64,000 nt of DNA from Flavipsychrobacter sp. (GCA_017849575.1 JAFIGV010000019.1:467695-531694), one strand, 5' to 3'. Shown: positions 9,424 through 19,281, counted from the first letter of the stretch. The notes: generated from the sequence alone by a model not told the origin. Translations and numbers: made by a program.

Positions 9424-11196
9424 TTGGGTTCGGCTCATAAAATTTTCAAATCACGTCCCGCTGTTGCGGGATGGTGTGTTTTAATGCTGCTGCTGGCTTT
9501 GGAAGCCCGTGCACAAACGGGTTCAGATACTTCGTCTAAGGTGCCGATCGAAATTCTGCCGGGAAACGGTACTCGTTTTGAGTATGTCACTACCGACTCC
9601 GGAGCAGTGAATAAACTCATTGGCAATGTGGCCCTGAGGCAGGGAGAAACCAATATGTACTGCGACAGCGCCTACATTGACCTTGCACGAAACAATGTGT
9701 ATGCCTACAGCAACGTGAATATCGTTCAGCAGGGAGGCACACAGGTGCAGAGCGATTACCTCCGTTATGTGGGTAATACACATAAGGCCTACCTGAGGGG
9801 CAATGTACATCTGGCTGACCAGAAGAACAACCTATGGGCCGAAGACCTGGAATATGATGTGCGCACCAAAGTGGGCACCTACAACAACGGAGGAACGTTG
9901 CAGAGCGAAAACACTACCCTGTCCAGCAATGCCGGCATGTATAATGCCCGCAGTAAAGACAGTCGCTTTACCGGTGAGGTCTTTGTTACCGATCCGGATT
10001 ACAATGTGACCTCCACCGACCTCGGCTATAATACAGAAAGCCGTGTGGTTGTCTTTTATGGCCCCTCTGTGGTTCTGAACGATAAGTCGGAATTGCATAC
10101 CCGCAGCGGAACCTGGGATGCCAAAAATGAGATTGCTCACCTTGTGGACCGTTCATCTATAAAGAACGAAGCGCAGTATATCGAAGGGGATACGCTGGAT
10201 TATAACCGTAAGTCGGGCTGGGGCCTTGCCCACGGCAATGTATTGGCACTCGACACGGCACAAAAGGCAACACTCTTTTGCGGATTTGCAGCCTATAATG
10301 AGAAAAGCCGAAAACTTTGGTCGACCCTGAAACCCGTGATGAAAAGAGTGAGCGGAGAGGACAGCATTTACATCAGGGCCGATACCTTCTTTGCTGCGCC
10401 GGTACCAAAAGTTAGAGACAGCATCCGTGCCCTTCATGCTTATGAAAATAACAGCAAAGTGCAGGCATTGGCCGATAGCCTGCATGTGGAAGCAGATACA
10501 GCGACCGCCGACTCTACAGGTCCCCGCTACTTTATCGGATATCATCACGTAAGGATTTTTTCCGATTCTCTGCAGGCGGTGTGCGATAGTATCAGCTACT
10601 CTCAGGCCGACTCCATCATGCGCCTGATGGATCATCCGGTAGCCTGGAGTCGTCGGGGTCAGATTACCGGCGACACGATTCTGATCTATACCGATACCAG
10701 TAATATCCGAAAATTGTTTGTGCCCAACAATGCCATTATCGTCAAGCAGACAGGGCCTGACAAAGCAGGTATGTATGATCAGGTGCAGGGAAAAACGCTT
10801 ACCGGGTTTTTTGAGCAGGGTAGTCTTCGCGAACTGATATTTTGGCCGGGAGCCGAAGCTATACAATACAGTACGGATGATGATGGTGCTTACCTGGGGA
10901 TGAATCAGGCGCAGAGTGAACGTATCCGTGTGCTTTTTGATAGCTCCGAGATCAGCAGAATTGTGTTGGAACAGGATGTGAAGCAAACGATGACTCCCAT
11001 GCAACAGGTAAATATTCCTGCAGCGCGTCTCAGCCGGTTCAAATGGATGCCCGAAAGACGACCGCAAAGCATTCAGGAGCTTTTTCTCTACGATCCCTAC
11101 GAAAATCTTTCTGCGAAAAAAGACAACACTCCTTTAGAAGAGGAGACAACCGCAAAGCCTAAGAGCAAACCGTTGAAGCCAAAGCGGAAGCGGTAG
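9424..11196 (+). CDS. OstA/LptA-like periplasmic protein
   Basis: A 590-residue exported protein. The only start giving a full signal peptide is the TTG at 9424; the first in-frame ATG (9484) would leave a truncated signal. From about residue 40 the sequence shows the OstA N-terminal (LptA-type) beta-jellyroll repeat pattern, such as LIGNVALRQGETNMYCDSAYID and YLRGNVHLADQKNNLWAEDLEYD. It continues with several more repeats and ends in a basic tail rich in Lys and Pro. LptA/OstA domains form the bridge that carries LPS across the periplasm. It is 5 bases downstream of the MCE gene and probably in the same transcript. Confidence 0.87.
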   Translation: MGSAHKIFKSRPAVAGWCVLMLLLALEARAQTGSDTSSKVPIEILPGNGTRFEYVTTDSGAVNKLIGNVALRQGETNMYCDSAYIDLARNNVYAYSNVNIVQQGGTQVQSDYLRYVGNTHKAYLRGNVHLADQKNNLWAEDLEYDVRTKVGTYNNGGTLQSENTTLSSNAGMYNARSKDSRFTGEVFVTDPDYNVTSTDLGYNTESRVVVFYGPSVVLNDKSELHTRSGTWDAKNEIAHLVDRSSIKNEAQYIEGDTLDYNRKSGWGLAHGNVLALDTAQKATLFCGFAAYNEKSRKLWSTLKPVMKRVSGEDSIYIRADTFFAAPVPKVRDSIRALHAYENNSKVQALADSLHVEADTATADSTGPRYFIGYHHVRIFSDSLQAVCDSISYSQADSIMRLMDHPVAWSRRGQITGDTILIYTDTSNIRKLFVPNNAIIVKQTGPDKAGMYDQVQGKTLTGFFEQGSLRELIFWPGAEAIQYSTDDDGAYLGMNQAQSERIRVLFDSSEISRIVLEQDVKQTMTPMQQVNIPAARLSRFKWMPERRPQSIQELFLYDPYENLSAKKDNTPLEEETTAKPKSKPLKPKRKR

Positions 11197-11233
11197 GCAA
11201 TAGCTGCCTGGGTAGAAATGATTTTTTACTGTT

Positions 11234-11241
11234 TACTTTTG
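11234..11241 (+). promoter_or_regulatory. Candidate -7 element for aspartate kinase
   Basis: TACTTTTG (TAnnTTTG pattern) lies 21 bases before the ATG at 11262, which would give a very short leader. No convincing -33 box was seen. Confidence 0.5.
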
Positions 11242-11261
11242 CCCTCACAGTTTAGACACAC

Positions 11262-12527
11262 ATGCAGGTTTACAAATTTGGCGGGGCCTCTATTGCTACG
11301 CCCGAAAGAATGCAGGCGCTTTTGCCCATCATCAGTCATGCTGAAGAACCATTAATCCTGGTTGTTTCAGCGCTCGGCAAAACAACGAATGCGCTGGAAG
11401 CAGTGGTAGCCAATGCCTGCAAAGGGCACAAGGATATCGCACATCAACTTGCTAAAAAAATAGAGGACGAACATCTGACCTATGCTGCACAGCTTGTAAG
11501 TGGCCGGCATGCGGATGAACTGGTAGGGGCACTCAATGTATTCTTCACAGAACTTTCGTGGGCTATCGACGATGCTGATGAGGACCGCTATGATTATTCC
11601 TACGACCAGATCGTATGCATGGGTGAGATGATGAGCACGAGGATATTTGCGGCCTTTTTGCAACAGCAGGGGATGGACTTCCTTTGGGTGGATATCCGCG
11701 ATGTGATCCGAACAGACGATACTTATCGCGATGCGCGTGTGGACTGGAATTACTCACAAAAACAGGCGGAGGAAAACATTGGCGTTCTTTTAAAAGGTGG
11801 TAAGAACATCATTACGCAGGGTTTTATTGGTGCCACTGCAGACAATGCCTCGGTGACATTGGGCCGCGAAGGGTCGGATTATACCGCTGCTATGCTGGCC
11901 GCCATGTTGCAAGCCCGGTCAGTGACGATCTGGAAGGATGTGGAAGGCCTGCAAAATGCCGATCCCAAAGAATTCTCCAACACCGTAAAAATTGAAGCTA
12001 TCACGTATCATGAAGTGATCGAAATGGCCTATTATGGCGCACAGGTGATTCACCCCAAGACCATCAAGCCGCTTCAGAATAATAATATCCCCTTGTATGT
12101 GAAATGCTTTCTGGATAAGGATTTGAAGGGTACTGTAATCATGAATGAAGTGGACAGTATGTTCTATCCACCCTTGATCGTACTCAAGAAAAAGCAGATT
12201 TTATTGCAGGTCACCACGCGCGATTTTTCTTTCATCACCGAAGACAATCTTGCCAACCTGTACAGCATTTTTCACAACATGAATATCAAAGTGAACCTGA
12301 TACAAAATGCAGCCATCAGTTTTGTAGCCTGCATAGATCATAAGGAAGACAAGGTGCAGCAGCTTGTGGACGCTTTAGGCAAAGACTATAAGGTGTTTCG
12401 CAATGAAGATGTACAGTTGCTTACCATCCGTCATTATACCAGCGAAATTTTGTCGGATCTTACCCGGAGCCGTTTCATGCTCCTCGAGCAAAAGACCCGA
12501 CACACGGTGCAGGTAGTGATGAAATAG
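11262..12527 (+). CDS. lysC: Aspartate kinase (monofunctional)
   Basis: A 421-residue enzyme that phosphorylates aspartate, the first step towards lysine, threonine and methionine. The kinase signature KFGGAS is at residues 4-9, and the downstream motifs TQGFIGA and LGREGSDYTAAMLAA are typical. The C-terminal ~120 residues carry ACT-type regulatory sequence (TTRDFSFITEDNLANLYSIF). It lacks a homoserine dehydrogenase domain. The gene stands alone between the OstA-like gene and a convergent membrane protein gene, with no lysine riboswitch visible in the short leader. The symbol is by family; thrA-type naming is possible. Confidence 0.94.
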   Translation: MQVYKFGGASIATPERMQALLPIISHAEEPLILVVSALGKTTNALEAVVANACKGHKDIAHQLAKKIEDEHLTYAAQLVSGRHADELVGALNVFFTELSWAIDDADEDRYDYSYDQIVCMGEMMSTRIFAAFLQQQGMDFLWVDIRDVIRTDDTYRDARVDWNYSQKQAEENIGVLLKGGKNIITQGFIGATADNASVTLGREGSDYTAAMLAAMLQARSVTIWKDVEGLQNADPKEFSNTVKIEAITYHEVIEMAYYGAQVIHPKTIKPLQNNNIPLYVKCFLDKDLKGTVIMNEVDSMFYPPLIVLKKKQILLQVTTRDFSFITEDNLANLYSIFHNMNIKVNLIQNAAISFVACIDHKEDKVQQLVDALGKDYKVFRNEDVQLLTIRHYTSEILSDLTRSRFMLLEQKTRHTVQVVMK

Positions 12528-13607
12528 TCAGCTATCTCTGAGCTGTAAAGCCTTAGTTGGTTCATGCTTTCCATACCGCTGTTGCACGAAGGAAAGCAAT
12601 GCGATGATCACCACAAACTCGTATGCTGCAAAAAAGCGTTCCTGAAGCGATGGGAACAGGAAAAGCCTGATCACCACAGTAGTCACTACGATCTGGACCA
12701 GGGTTTTTATTTCAGCATGAGCTTTGAGAAGCAGAAGTCCGGCAACAGCCATGAGGAGAAGATACAGCATATCTGTGCGCAGGATGTACAAAACATCCCT
12801 CCAGTGGTGAATATATTCCTTGACCGAAAACAGAAAGGCAAACTGCGTGAACCAGTCGGCCCGGTCTCCCATAAGCATGGGCACGCCCACAACACAAATC
12901 AGACTAATGCTGCCGACCACCAGTGATTTCCAGAATATGTTTTTTGTGTTTTTCAGATAAAGAAAATAGGCGATCACAATGGCCAAAACAAAGTTGTCTA
13001 TACGCGAAAGCGTGGCGAGCAACAGGAAAAGGATCAGCATCCACCGGGGCTTTTTAGTAGCAACGGCGTATAAGGTGAGCAATACAAAAAGATTAGACAG
13101 TGCATCGGGCGTGGAATAGCGGTCGAGCATAGCAAAGATGGGCAGCATGGCGATGCTGGCCGCAGCCGCAAAGGCAAGGGGCCGCTGCAAAAAGTGACAA
13201 AGCCAGTGATATACCAAAAGGATGATGAGGAAGCAAGCGATAATGGACGGTATGAGTGTGGCTAACACAAGATGAACGCCGGCTTTGTGAAGCAGGAATA
13301 CCAATAGTGTGTAGAGCGGCTTGGTCCTGAAAAAGCTCAGCTCCTGGCCGAAGATCCTGGCATCCTTCAGGCATTGTGCACGATCATCATAATTCTCTGT
13401 CAGACCGCGGAAAACTTCCGGCGATACCTCCTGTTGTAAGGTGTGATAGACACTGTCGTGAACTTTTTGAAGGTCATGCTCAGAATATTCCACCGACACA
13501 CCCATATAGGCGATCATGTCCCAGTTATAAACGGGTTTTTCACTGAGCACAAAGACAAACACAGCCGCGAGAACTACAAAAAGCAGGTCAAAAATTTTGT
13601 TGCGCAT
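12528..13607 (-). CDS. GT39-like polytopic membrane protein
   Basis: A 359-residue integral membrane protein starting at the ATG at 13607; a TTG at 13634 would add nine polar residues. About nine hydrophobic segments are visible. The first loop after helix 1 has NWDMIAYMG, with the acidic residue that lipid-linked-sugar glycosyltransferases of the GT-C fold (GT39/PMT-like) place there. DRYSTPDALSNLFVLL and TLSRIDNFVLAI resemble the later loops of such proteins. The donor and acceptor are unknown. The stop directly abuts the end of the convergent aspartate kinase gene. Confidence 0.65.
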   Translation of the reverse strand: MRNKIFDLLFVVLAAVFVFVLSEKPVYNWDMIAYMGVSVEYSEHDLQKVHDSVYHTLQQEVSPEVFRGLTENYDDRAQCLKDARIFGQELSFFRTKPLYTLLVFLLHKAGVHLVLATLIPSIIACFLIILLVYHWLCHFLQRPLAFAAAASIAMLPIFAMLDRYSTPDALSNLFVLLTLYAVATKKPRWMLILFLLLATLSRIDNFVLAIVIAYFLYLKNTKNIFWKSLVVGSISLICVVGVPMLMGDRADWFTQFAFLFSVKEYIHHWRDVLYILRTDMLYLLLMAVAGLLLLKAHAEIKTLVQIVVTTVVIRLFLFPSLQERFFAAYEFVVIIALLSFVQQRYGKHEPTKALQLRDS

Positions 13608-13699
13608 AAGGCAAACGGAATCGTTAATCTGCAAAATGACAAAAGTTCCAGGGCATGTATTGCAGGCAGCCGTGTGTTTTGCAAGTTGATAACAAGCCG

Positions 13700-15553
13700 T
13701 TACATGATCTTCTTACCCTTCATCGCTTCTTTTAGTGCGGCATCCATCACGCGTTCGGCATAGGGGCGGGAAACATCATTGAGGCGCTCGGTTTCTTTTT
13801 GGATCAGGTCTTTGTCTTTAGACTCGATGGCGCTTTGCAGTTTTGCCATGTGCGACCGGGTGAGCTCTATCTCGGCGGGCTCCAGAAAGTCTTTGTGCTT
13901 TGAGAGAAATTTTTCGGTGGTATCCAGCATTTGCTGTGCCTCGGTTGTCGCTTCTACCAGCGCCCGAAGCTCTATGTCGGTCCGGGCATGTTGTAAAGAA
14001 TCCATCAGCATCTTTTCCACCTCCTGATCGGTCAATCCATACTGCGGTTTCACTTCAATAGTTTGCTCCACCCCGCTGCGCAGTTCTTTGGCTGATACTT
14101 TCAGTATTCCGTCTGCATCTATCAAAAAGCTAACTTCTACTTTGGGTAGGCCAGCGGGCATTGCGGGTATTCCCGTCAGATTGAATTCCGCCAGTTTGCG
14201 ATTATCCTGCACAAGGTCGCGCTCACCCTGAAATACAGAAATTCTCATGCCGCTCTGTCCGTCTTTTTGGGTAGTGTATTGTCGCCCTGCTTTGTTCGGG
14301 ATCTTTGAGTTGCGGGGGATTAGCACATCCATTAATCCGCCCATGGTTTCGATGCCCAGCGACAAAGGCGTTACATCGAGCAACAGCATATCGGTATTGT
14401 TGCCGGCAAGAATATCCGCCTGCACCGCGGCGCCCAGTGCCACTACTTCATCGGGGTTGAGTTCGTCGTGTACTTTCTTACCAAAGAATGATTGTACCCG
14501 TTCCTTCACAAGGGGTACACGGGTCGATCCGCCTACCATCACTACTTCATCTATCGAGTGGATATCAAGGCCTGCGTCGCGCAAAGCCTGCCGGCAACTA
14601 TCCAGTGTGCGCGCTACAAGGGGTTCTATCAGTTTGTTGAAATGGCTGCGGTCTAAAACGACTTCTCTACCATTAATCTCTGTGGTAAAACGATCCTGTG
14701 TTGAAAGTTGTTTTTTTGCTTCTTCTGCCGCCAGTCTCAGTCTTTGTAACAGGCTTTTGTCCTCCGTGTTTCTCCATTCGTCGTCGCTTGCCCGCCAGTG
14801 GTTTGCGATAGCGCGGTCCATATCATCGCCGCCAAGGTAAGTGTCGCCATGGGTAGATAACACTTCGAAAATACCGTTGGTAATATGCAGTATAGAAACG
14901 TCGAAAGTGCCGCCACCAAGGTCATAGACTGCAATCGTCTTCTCTTCATCGGCCTTCACACCCAGTCCGTAGGCAAGGCTTGCTGCTGTGGGTTCATTGA
15001 TGATGCGAAGTACATCAAGTCCTGCCAGTTTTCCCGCGTCTCGTGTAGCCTGTCGTTGCGCATCGTTAAAGTAGGCAGGCACCGTGATGACGGCTTTGCT
15101 CACCGGTGTTTTCAGGATGTGTTCGGCGCGATGTTTCAGCTCGCGCAGTATTTCCGAAGACAGCTCGATGGGCGTAAAAAACCGGTCGTCCACCTGCACT
15201 TTTACCAGGCTATCGGTATTGTCGTCAATTATCTTGTAAGAGAATTGAGCTGCATGTTCGCTCAAGTCGTTGTAGGATTTTCCCATTAGCCTCTTGGCGC
15301 TGTAGATTGTGCGTTCCGGGGCATCGGTCAGCCGGTCGCGGGCGGCGTTGCCTACCAGAGGGTTGCCATACGCATCGAAGTGAACGATGGAGGGTACCAG
15401 TGCCAGTCCGTCCGTTTCGCGCAGGGCTATAGGCTGACGTGTGTCGGGGCGCACAATAGCGACCAGACTATTGGTAGTGCCCAGGTCAATCCCTACAATG
15501 CTGTCTTTCTGCTGAATACTTCCTGTTACAAGGTTGATCCCTACTTTAGCCAT
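13700..15553 (-). CDS. hscA: Fe-S cluster assembly Hsp70 chaperone HscA
   Basis: A 617-residue Hsp70-family ATPase. The nucleotide-binding domain has [46 protein letters not shown] and [13 protein letters not shown], followed by the substrate-binding domain with [17 protein letters not shown] and a helical lid. Length and the insert pattern fit HscA, the chaperone that releases clusters from the IscU scaffold, rather than DnaK (about 635-640 residues with a longer acidic tail). No hscB, iscU or fdx is adjacent, so the isc genes must lie elsewhere. Confidence 0.9.
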   Translation of the reverse strand: MAKVGINLVTGSIQQKDSIVGIDLGTTNSLVAIVRPDTRQPIALRETDGLALVPSIVHFDAYGNPLVGNAARDRLTDAPERTIYSAKRLMGKSYNDLSEHAAQFSYKIIDDNTDSLVKVQVDDRFFTPIELSSEILRELKHRAEHILKTPVSKAVITVPAYFNDAQRQATRDAGKLAGLDVLRIINEPTAASLAYGLGVKADEEKTIAVYDLGGGTFDVSILHITNGIFEVLSTHGDTYLGGDDMDRAIANHWRASDDEWRNTEDKSLLQRLRLAAEEAKKQLSTQDRFTTEINGREVVLDRSHFNKLIEPLVARTLDSCRQALRDAGLDIHSIDEVVMVGGSTRVPLVKERVQSFFGKKVHDELNPDEVVALGAAVQADILAGNNTDMLLLDVTPLSLGIETMGGLMDVLIPRNSKIPNKAGRQYTTQKDGQSGMRISVFQGERDLVQDNRKLAEFNLTGIPAMPAGLPKVEVSFLIDADGILKVSAKELRSGVEQTIEVKPQYGLTDQEVEKMLMDSLQHARTDIELRALVEATTEAQQMLDTTEKFLSKHKDFLEPAEIELTRSHMAKLQSAIESKDKDLIQKETERLNDVSRPYAERVMDAALKEAMKGKKIM

Positions 15554-15572
15554 ACAACTGTTTATAAGCCCG

Positions 15573-15580
15573 CAAAATTA
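15573..15580 (-). promoter_or_regulatory. Candidate -7 element for hscA
   Basis: Read on the minus strand this is TAATTTTG, matching TAnnTTTG, 19 bases upstream of the hscA ATG. Confidence 0.45.
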
Positions 15581-15632
15581 ACCCACTGCTGCCATGCACT
15601 GATATATTTTCATTATCCGGCTATTCCATGAA

Positions 15633-15660
15633 TTGTCGTTTTGAGGTTTATTTATATTTG
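15633..15660 (+). promoter_or_regulatory. Promoter of the secreted 223-residue protein gene
   Basis: TTG, 17 bases, TATATTTG. This matches the TTG-N17-23-TAnnTTTG consensus known in Bacteroidota and lies 32 bases before the ATG at 15693. Confidence 0.6.
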
Positions 15661-15692
15661 CGGCTATTGTATTCACTGCGAAATTCAGGCCC

Positions 15693-16364
15693 ATGCGTCA
15701 TCTTCACTTATCTTTTGTCCTTTTCTTTTTGTTTCTCGCCTTGCACGCCGGTGCGCAGGATTATTCTAACCGGGGGCTGATGGATATTAAAGATCAGTCG
15801 GAGCTGCTGCGCATGAACTGGGTTAAGGCTTTTGAAGACGCGATACGTTCGCACAACTTCGCCGCATTGCCCGCCCTGCGCAAGGAGAACGAGCAATATC
15901 TCGATAAGCATCTGGCGGTTTTGGGGCGTATGTATGCGGAAGGCGATGGCCGTGCACTACTTACCGCTGTGAGAAATTATATGCAGATCGAGCGCCAGTT
16001 TGTTCGCGACGCCATGGTTTCGGCCGAAGCAATTGACGGAAACAGTCAGGAGGCCATTGACCGGGTGTACAGAAAGATCAATGAATTTGGCGAAAAGGAA
16101 AAAATGTTTCTTGTTGATATCAACAATGCCATTGCTACAGAAGGTCTTAACGCGGGCGGGGATGCCGGCGCGCCCGCAGACGAAGGGATTAGCGATGACG
16201 AAGAGTTTGAGCAACCGCATGGAAGTGTGGTTGAAGAAACGAGCCCGCGCAGACGAGGAAGATTGCCGCATGAACGTGGCGGCAGCGATGACGACGAGAA
16301 GCAAGCCCGTAAAAAATCGAGGAAAAAAAGCCGGTCAGCTTTGCCGGATGAGGAAGAAGAATAG
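15693..16364 (+). CDS. Secreted helical protein of unknown function with charged tail
   Basis: A 223-residue protein with a clear signal peptide (hydrophobic residues 6-18, GAQ cleavage near residue 22). Residues about 25-150 are amphipathic helix with few glycines, similar in feel to the LIC11966-like surface protein family (weak recognition). The last 70 residues are highly charged, with acidic stretches (SDDEEFE, SDDDEKQ) alternating with basic ones (ARKKSRKKSRS), and end in four Glu. The tail is low-complexity and probably disordered. It lies divergent from hscA and upstream of an ECF sigma operon, but not obviously linked to either. Confidence 0.65.
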   Translation: MRHLHLSFVLFFLFLALHAGAQDYSNRGLMDIKDQSELLRMNWVKAFEDAIRSHNFAALPALRKENEQYLDKHLAVLGRMYAEGDGRALLTAVRNYMQIERQFVRDAMVSAEAIDGNSQEAIDRVYRKINEFGEKEKMFLVDINNAIATEGLNAGGDAGAPADEGISDDEEFEQPHGSVVEETSPRRRGRLPHERGGSDDDEKQARKKSRKKSRSALPDEEEE

Positions 16365-16517
16365 CAGGCTTTCCCTACGATTGAACGATTATGGAGAGGA
16401 GGCAGTTGCGAACCTTTGGGGGGTTAGTCTTTCGGATGAGGGACCTGAAGTTTGCGCAAGCCGCTCAATACTGTATTGCATTTTCGCTATTTTGTCCATT
16501 CAGGCCTTGCCTTTTTC

Positions 16518-17033
16518 GTGCTTTTCGAACAACTATACGCAGAACATAAAGATCGTGTTTTCAATCTGGCGCTCCACTATGTACAACAAACGGAGGATGC
16601 AGAAGAGATCACACAAGACGTGTTTGTATCCGTTCATGAATCGCTCAGTGATTTTCGTCACGACGCAAAACTCTCTACCTGGATTTACCGGATTACGGTA
16701 AATAAGTCGCTGGACTTTTTGAGAATGCAGAAGCGCAAAAAGCGTTTTGCCTTTATTACTTCCATCTTCCAACCCGGCATTGCGGAGTCACTTGATCATC
16801 GACCTTTCGATCATCCCGGCGTGCACCTTGAGCAAAAGGAGGCGCTGCAAAAAATATTTCAATGCATGAATGAATTGCCCGAGCGGCAGAAAACAGCCTT
16901 GATTCTCAGTAAAATCGAACAACTCTCACAGGTAGAGGTGGGTGCTATTATGGACCTGAGCCCGAAGGCTGTAGAATCACTGGTACAGCGAGCCAAGTCC
17001 AACTTACTTTCTAAATTAAAAGCGAAGGATTAA
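16518..17033 (+). CDS. ECF-type RNA polymerase sigma factor
   Basis: A 171-residue sigma-70 family protein. Region 2 is visible near the N-terminus (YAEHKDRVFNLALHYVQQTEDAEEITQDVF, given here in part; then STWIYRITVNKSLDFLR) and region 4 near the C-terminus (LPERQKTALILSKIEQ, then VEVGAIMDLSPKAVESLVQRAK). I chose the GTG at 16518, which starts directly at the usual family N-terminus; a TTG at 16452 in the same frame would add 22 unlikely residues. A membrane protein gene and a Spy-like gene follow, so this looks like an envelope-stress regulon. Confidence 0.9.
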   Translation: MLFEQLYAEHKDRVFNLALHYVQQTEDAEEITQDVFVSVHESLSDFRHDAKLSTWIYRITVNKSLDFLRMQKRKKRFAFITSIFQPGIAESLDHRPFDHPGVHLEQKEALQKIFQCMNELPERQKTALILSKIEQLSQVEVGAIMDLSPKAVESLVQRAKSNLLSKLKAKD

Positions 17034-17055
17034 TGACCGGATCGCGTCAAAAACT

Positions 17056-17322
17056 ATGCTGCAGATGAAAGAGCCATTCGACATATTAAGCAAGGTAGAA
17101 AGGGTGGAAGCTCCGCCATTTCTTTACACAAGGATACTGCAACGCATTGCCAGCCTTAGGGAAGAAAAAGTACAACCCGCATTCGCTTTTTCTGTCCTGC
17201 TTTCCCTGGTGCTGGTAGTCTTGCTGAACCTTACCACCTTTATGCATCATCAATCCGAGCCCCAAAAGGGCGTGCAGGCATTTGGTTTTCTGCAACCCCA
17301 CAATGAATTGTATTATGACTAA
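17056..17322 (+). CDS. Small single-pass membrane protein, putative anti-sigma factor
   Basis: An 88-residue protein with a hydrophilic N-terminal part (about residues 1-42, PFDILSKVERVEAPPFLYTRIL), one membrane helix (about residues 43-62) and a short external tail. Starting at the second in-frame ATG (17065) is equally possible. It follows the ECF sigma gene by 22 bases and its last 8 bases overlap the Spy-like gene (ATGACTAA). Size and position fit a minimal membrane anti-sigma factor. There is no zinc-binding HxxxCxxC motif, so this role is inferred from context only. Confidence 0.65.
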   Translation: MLQMKEPFDILSKVERVEAPPFLYTRILQRIASLREEKVQPAFAFSVLLSLVLVVLLNLTTFMHHQSEPQKGVQAFGFLQPHNELYYD

Positions 17323-17770
17323 GTCGAAGCTGCTGACGATTGCGGTGGTTCTTTTGCTCGCTGTTAATTTATTGCAGCTATGGATTGTTGCGACACCCCA
17401 TGGTGGTAGGCGTATGCCGGAAGGGCCGAAGGACATAATTATCGAAAAATTAGGTTTCGACAAGGAGCAGCAACAACGCTATCTGGAAATGATTCGCTGG
17501 CATCGCACACAGATACGTGAGCGGGAAGAACAGATTTTGTCGGTAAAAAAAGCACTGTATGCCACACTGAATGATAGCACTGCGGCAGGAAGCAAAGACA
17601 GTCTGCTCCATGAACTGGGGCAATTGCAAACCCAGATAGAACGCGTACACTACCGGCATTTTGAAGATATCAAGTCAATTTGCAGACCCGAACAGATGGA
17701 ACGATACGAGGCATTTACCCGAGAAATAGATCAGCTATTTGGCCCGCCGGAAAGGCAACGAAGGCCGTAG
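17315..17770 (+). CDS. Spy/CpxP-like periplasmic protein
   Basis: A 151-residue protein anchored or exported by an N-terminal hydrophobic segment (residues about 5-22). The rest is helical with charged heptad-like sequence: LGFDKEQQQRYLEMIRWHR, a central loop, then RPEQMERYEAFTREIDQLFG. This is the layout of Spy/CpxP/heavy-metal-resistance proteins, which bind unfolded periplasmic proteins. Start at the ATG at 17315 overlaps the preceding gene by 8 bases, so the two are translationally coupled. With the ECF sigma factor upstream this forms a three-gene envelope-stress operon. Confidence 0.75.
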   Translation: MTKSKLLTIAVVLLLAVNLLQLWIVATPHGGRRMPEGPKDIIIEKLGFDKEQQQRYLEMIRWHRTQIREREEQILSVKKALYATLNDSTAAGSKDSLLHELGQLQTQIERVHYRHFEDIKSICRPEQMERYEAFTREIDQLFGPPERQRRP

Positions 17771-17780
17771 CAAACGCTTG

Positions 17781-19040
17781 TCATTGCCACAAAATATGGT
17801 ACGGAACTGCCCATAGATTTTTTCCGAATGGAACAACCTCTTTACCGGAGTACAACACTACGCCACCGATAAAATCTTTGCCTACCGATTCCTGCAAAAA
17901 CCTGATTCCGCTGAAGTCCTGAATATTGACCGCTTCGGACTTTTTAATTTCAATGCCGAATACAGTACCGTCCGGCTTTTCTAAAATAAAATCTACCTCT
18001 TTGCCATCACTTGTTCGGAAGTGGTAGAGCTTTGCTTTTGTTGTGCTAAATGTGAGCAGCTTTGTAAGTTCTGTTGCGACAAAATTTTCAAGGACGTGTC
18101 CGAACAAATCAGGCTTGTTGCCTGCAATATCCCTTAAGTTTAGATCAAGCATATGGCAAAGCATTAAAGTATCTGTCAAATATCCTTTTGGAGATTTTAC
18201 CAGACGCTTGCCTATATTTTTATACCAGGGTGCAACATCAAAATTCAGAAACATCATTTTTAGAATATTCCGGTACGCTTTACCAGTTACGGAGTTAAGA
18301 CCAATAACGCGTGAAATTTCTGAATCGTTGATCAGGTTTCCTGCCCTTGTAGCCAAAATTCTCAATAAGTTGGGCAACAGCGCGGTTTTTTCCAGCTCAG
18401 CAATCATCTTAACATCTCGCTGTAAAATAGTGGTCAGGTAACCGTCAAACCATATACTTCTTTCCTTCTGGCTTTTATCCGCAATTTCAGGATAGGTCGC
18501 CATTTCGATAGCGTCAAGCAAGCCCATACCTCTGTTTTTTATTCCGGTAAAATCCATGTGGATCATTCTATCCAGTCCATTACCGATACCCGATGATGAT
18601 TCGGCCGCACAAAAGGGATACAGCGTAAGCACACTCATTCTTCCCACTAAAGGCTCTGATAGTTTTGGCAAACCCATGATATTGGCTGACCCGGTTAACA
18701 AATACCTTCCATTTGCGTTATCCTTATCCTTTAAGCGCAGCTCATCAGCTACGATTTTCAGGGCTCTAAAGAGGTCCGGAACCATTTGCACTTCGTCAAT
18801 GATCAGTGTGTTATCATAAGAATTCAAAAAAGCTTCGGGTGCAGCAGCAGCAGCAGCCATTTGTGTTGGCCGGTCGAATGTAACATAGGCAGCAGGATTC
18901 GCGTTTTTGCCAATATCCGATGCTATACTTTGTACAAGCGTACTTTTGCCTGTCTGCCTTGCTCCGTTAAGAAATACCACAGGACTCACTTCTAATGCAT
19001 CTTTGAGCACAGGCGTAATTTTTCTGTCTAGTGTCTTCAT
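17781..19040 (-). CDS. ATPase of the AAA/DUF4143 family
   Basis: A 419-residue protein. The start is the ATG at 19040; a TTG at 19064 adds eight residues. It has a Walker A motif GARQTGKST (residues about 26-34), Walker B-like LIIDEVQMVPDLF near residue 85 and sensor-like YLLTGSAN. The C-terminal DUF4143 part holds the nuclease-like motif GKEVDFILEKPDGTVFGIEIKKSE near residue 365. The D...E-x-K arrangement resembles a PD-(D/E)XK nuclease fold. Such proteins are widespread, often horizontally moved, and of unknown function. A run of seven Ala codons (residues about 67-73) is unusual. Confidence 0.88.
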   Translation of the reverse strand: MKTLDRKITPVLKDALEVSPVVFLNGARQTGKSTLVQSIASDIGKNANPAAYVTFDRPTQMAAAAAAPEAFLNSYDNTLIIDEVQMVPDLFRALKIVADELRLKDKDNANGRYLLTGSANIMGLPKLSEPLVGRMSVLTLYPFCAAESSSGIGNGLDRMIHMDFTGIKNRGMGLLDAIEMATYPEIADKSQKERSIWFDGYLTTILQRDVKMIAELEKTALLPNLLRILATRAGNLINDSEISRVIGLNSVTGKAYRNILKMMFLNFDVAPWYKNIGKRLVKSPKGYLTDTLMLCHMLDLNLRDIAGNKPDLFGHVLENFVATELTKLLTFSTTKAKLYHFRTSDGKEVDFILEKPDGTVFGIEIKKSEAVNIQDFSGIRFLQESVGKDFIGGVVLYSGKEVVPFGKNLWAVPYHILWQ

Positions 19041-19281
19041 CTTTGGATGTTCAATCGCTTGCAAATTTAAAGCGTTGCTTTAAAAATATTAAAACCTACC
19101 TTTAATTTTGCAAAAATTAGGTGGGATGTTGGATTGGTCTCATTCCAAAATTATCAGTCTGTGTGGATCATCAGGGAAAACCGCGGCGTAAATAGAATTT
19201 GATCAGCATCACCACGACATCTAATCAGCGTCATGTGGAAATGGCTTTCTTCTTCCTAATTTGTAGGTCAATAATTTTATC

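Noticed and set aside
10153..11067. 304-codon minus-strand frame opposite the OstA-like gene
   Set aside because: Antisense shadow of a well-supported gene; it has no signal peptide, motif or start context.
14247..14840. 197-codon plus-strand frame opposite hscA
   Set aside because: It is Ser/Arg-rich, as expected for the complement of an Hsp70 gene; hscA is confident.
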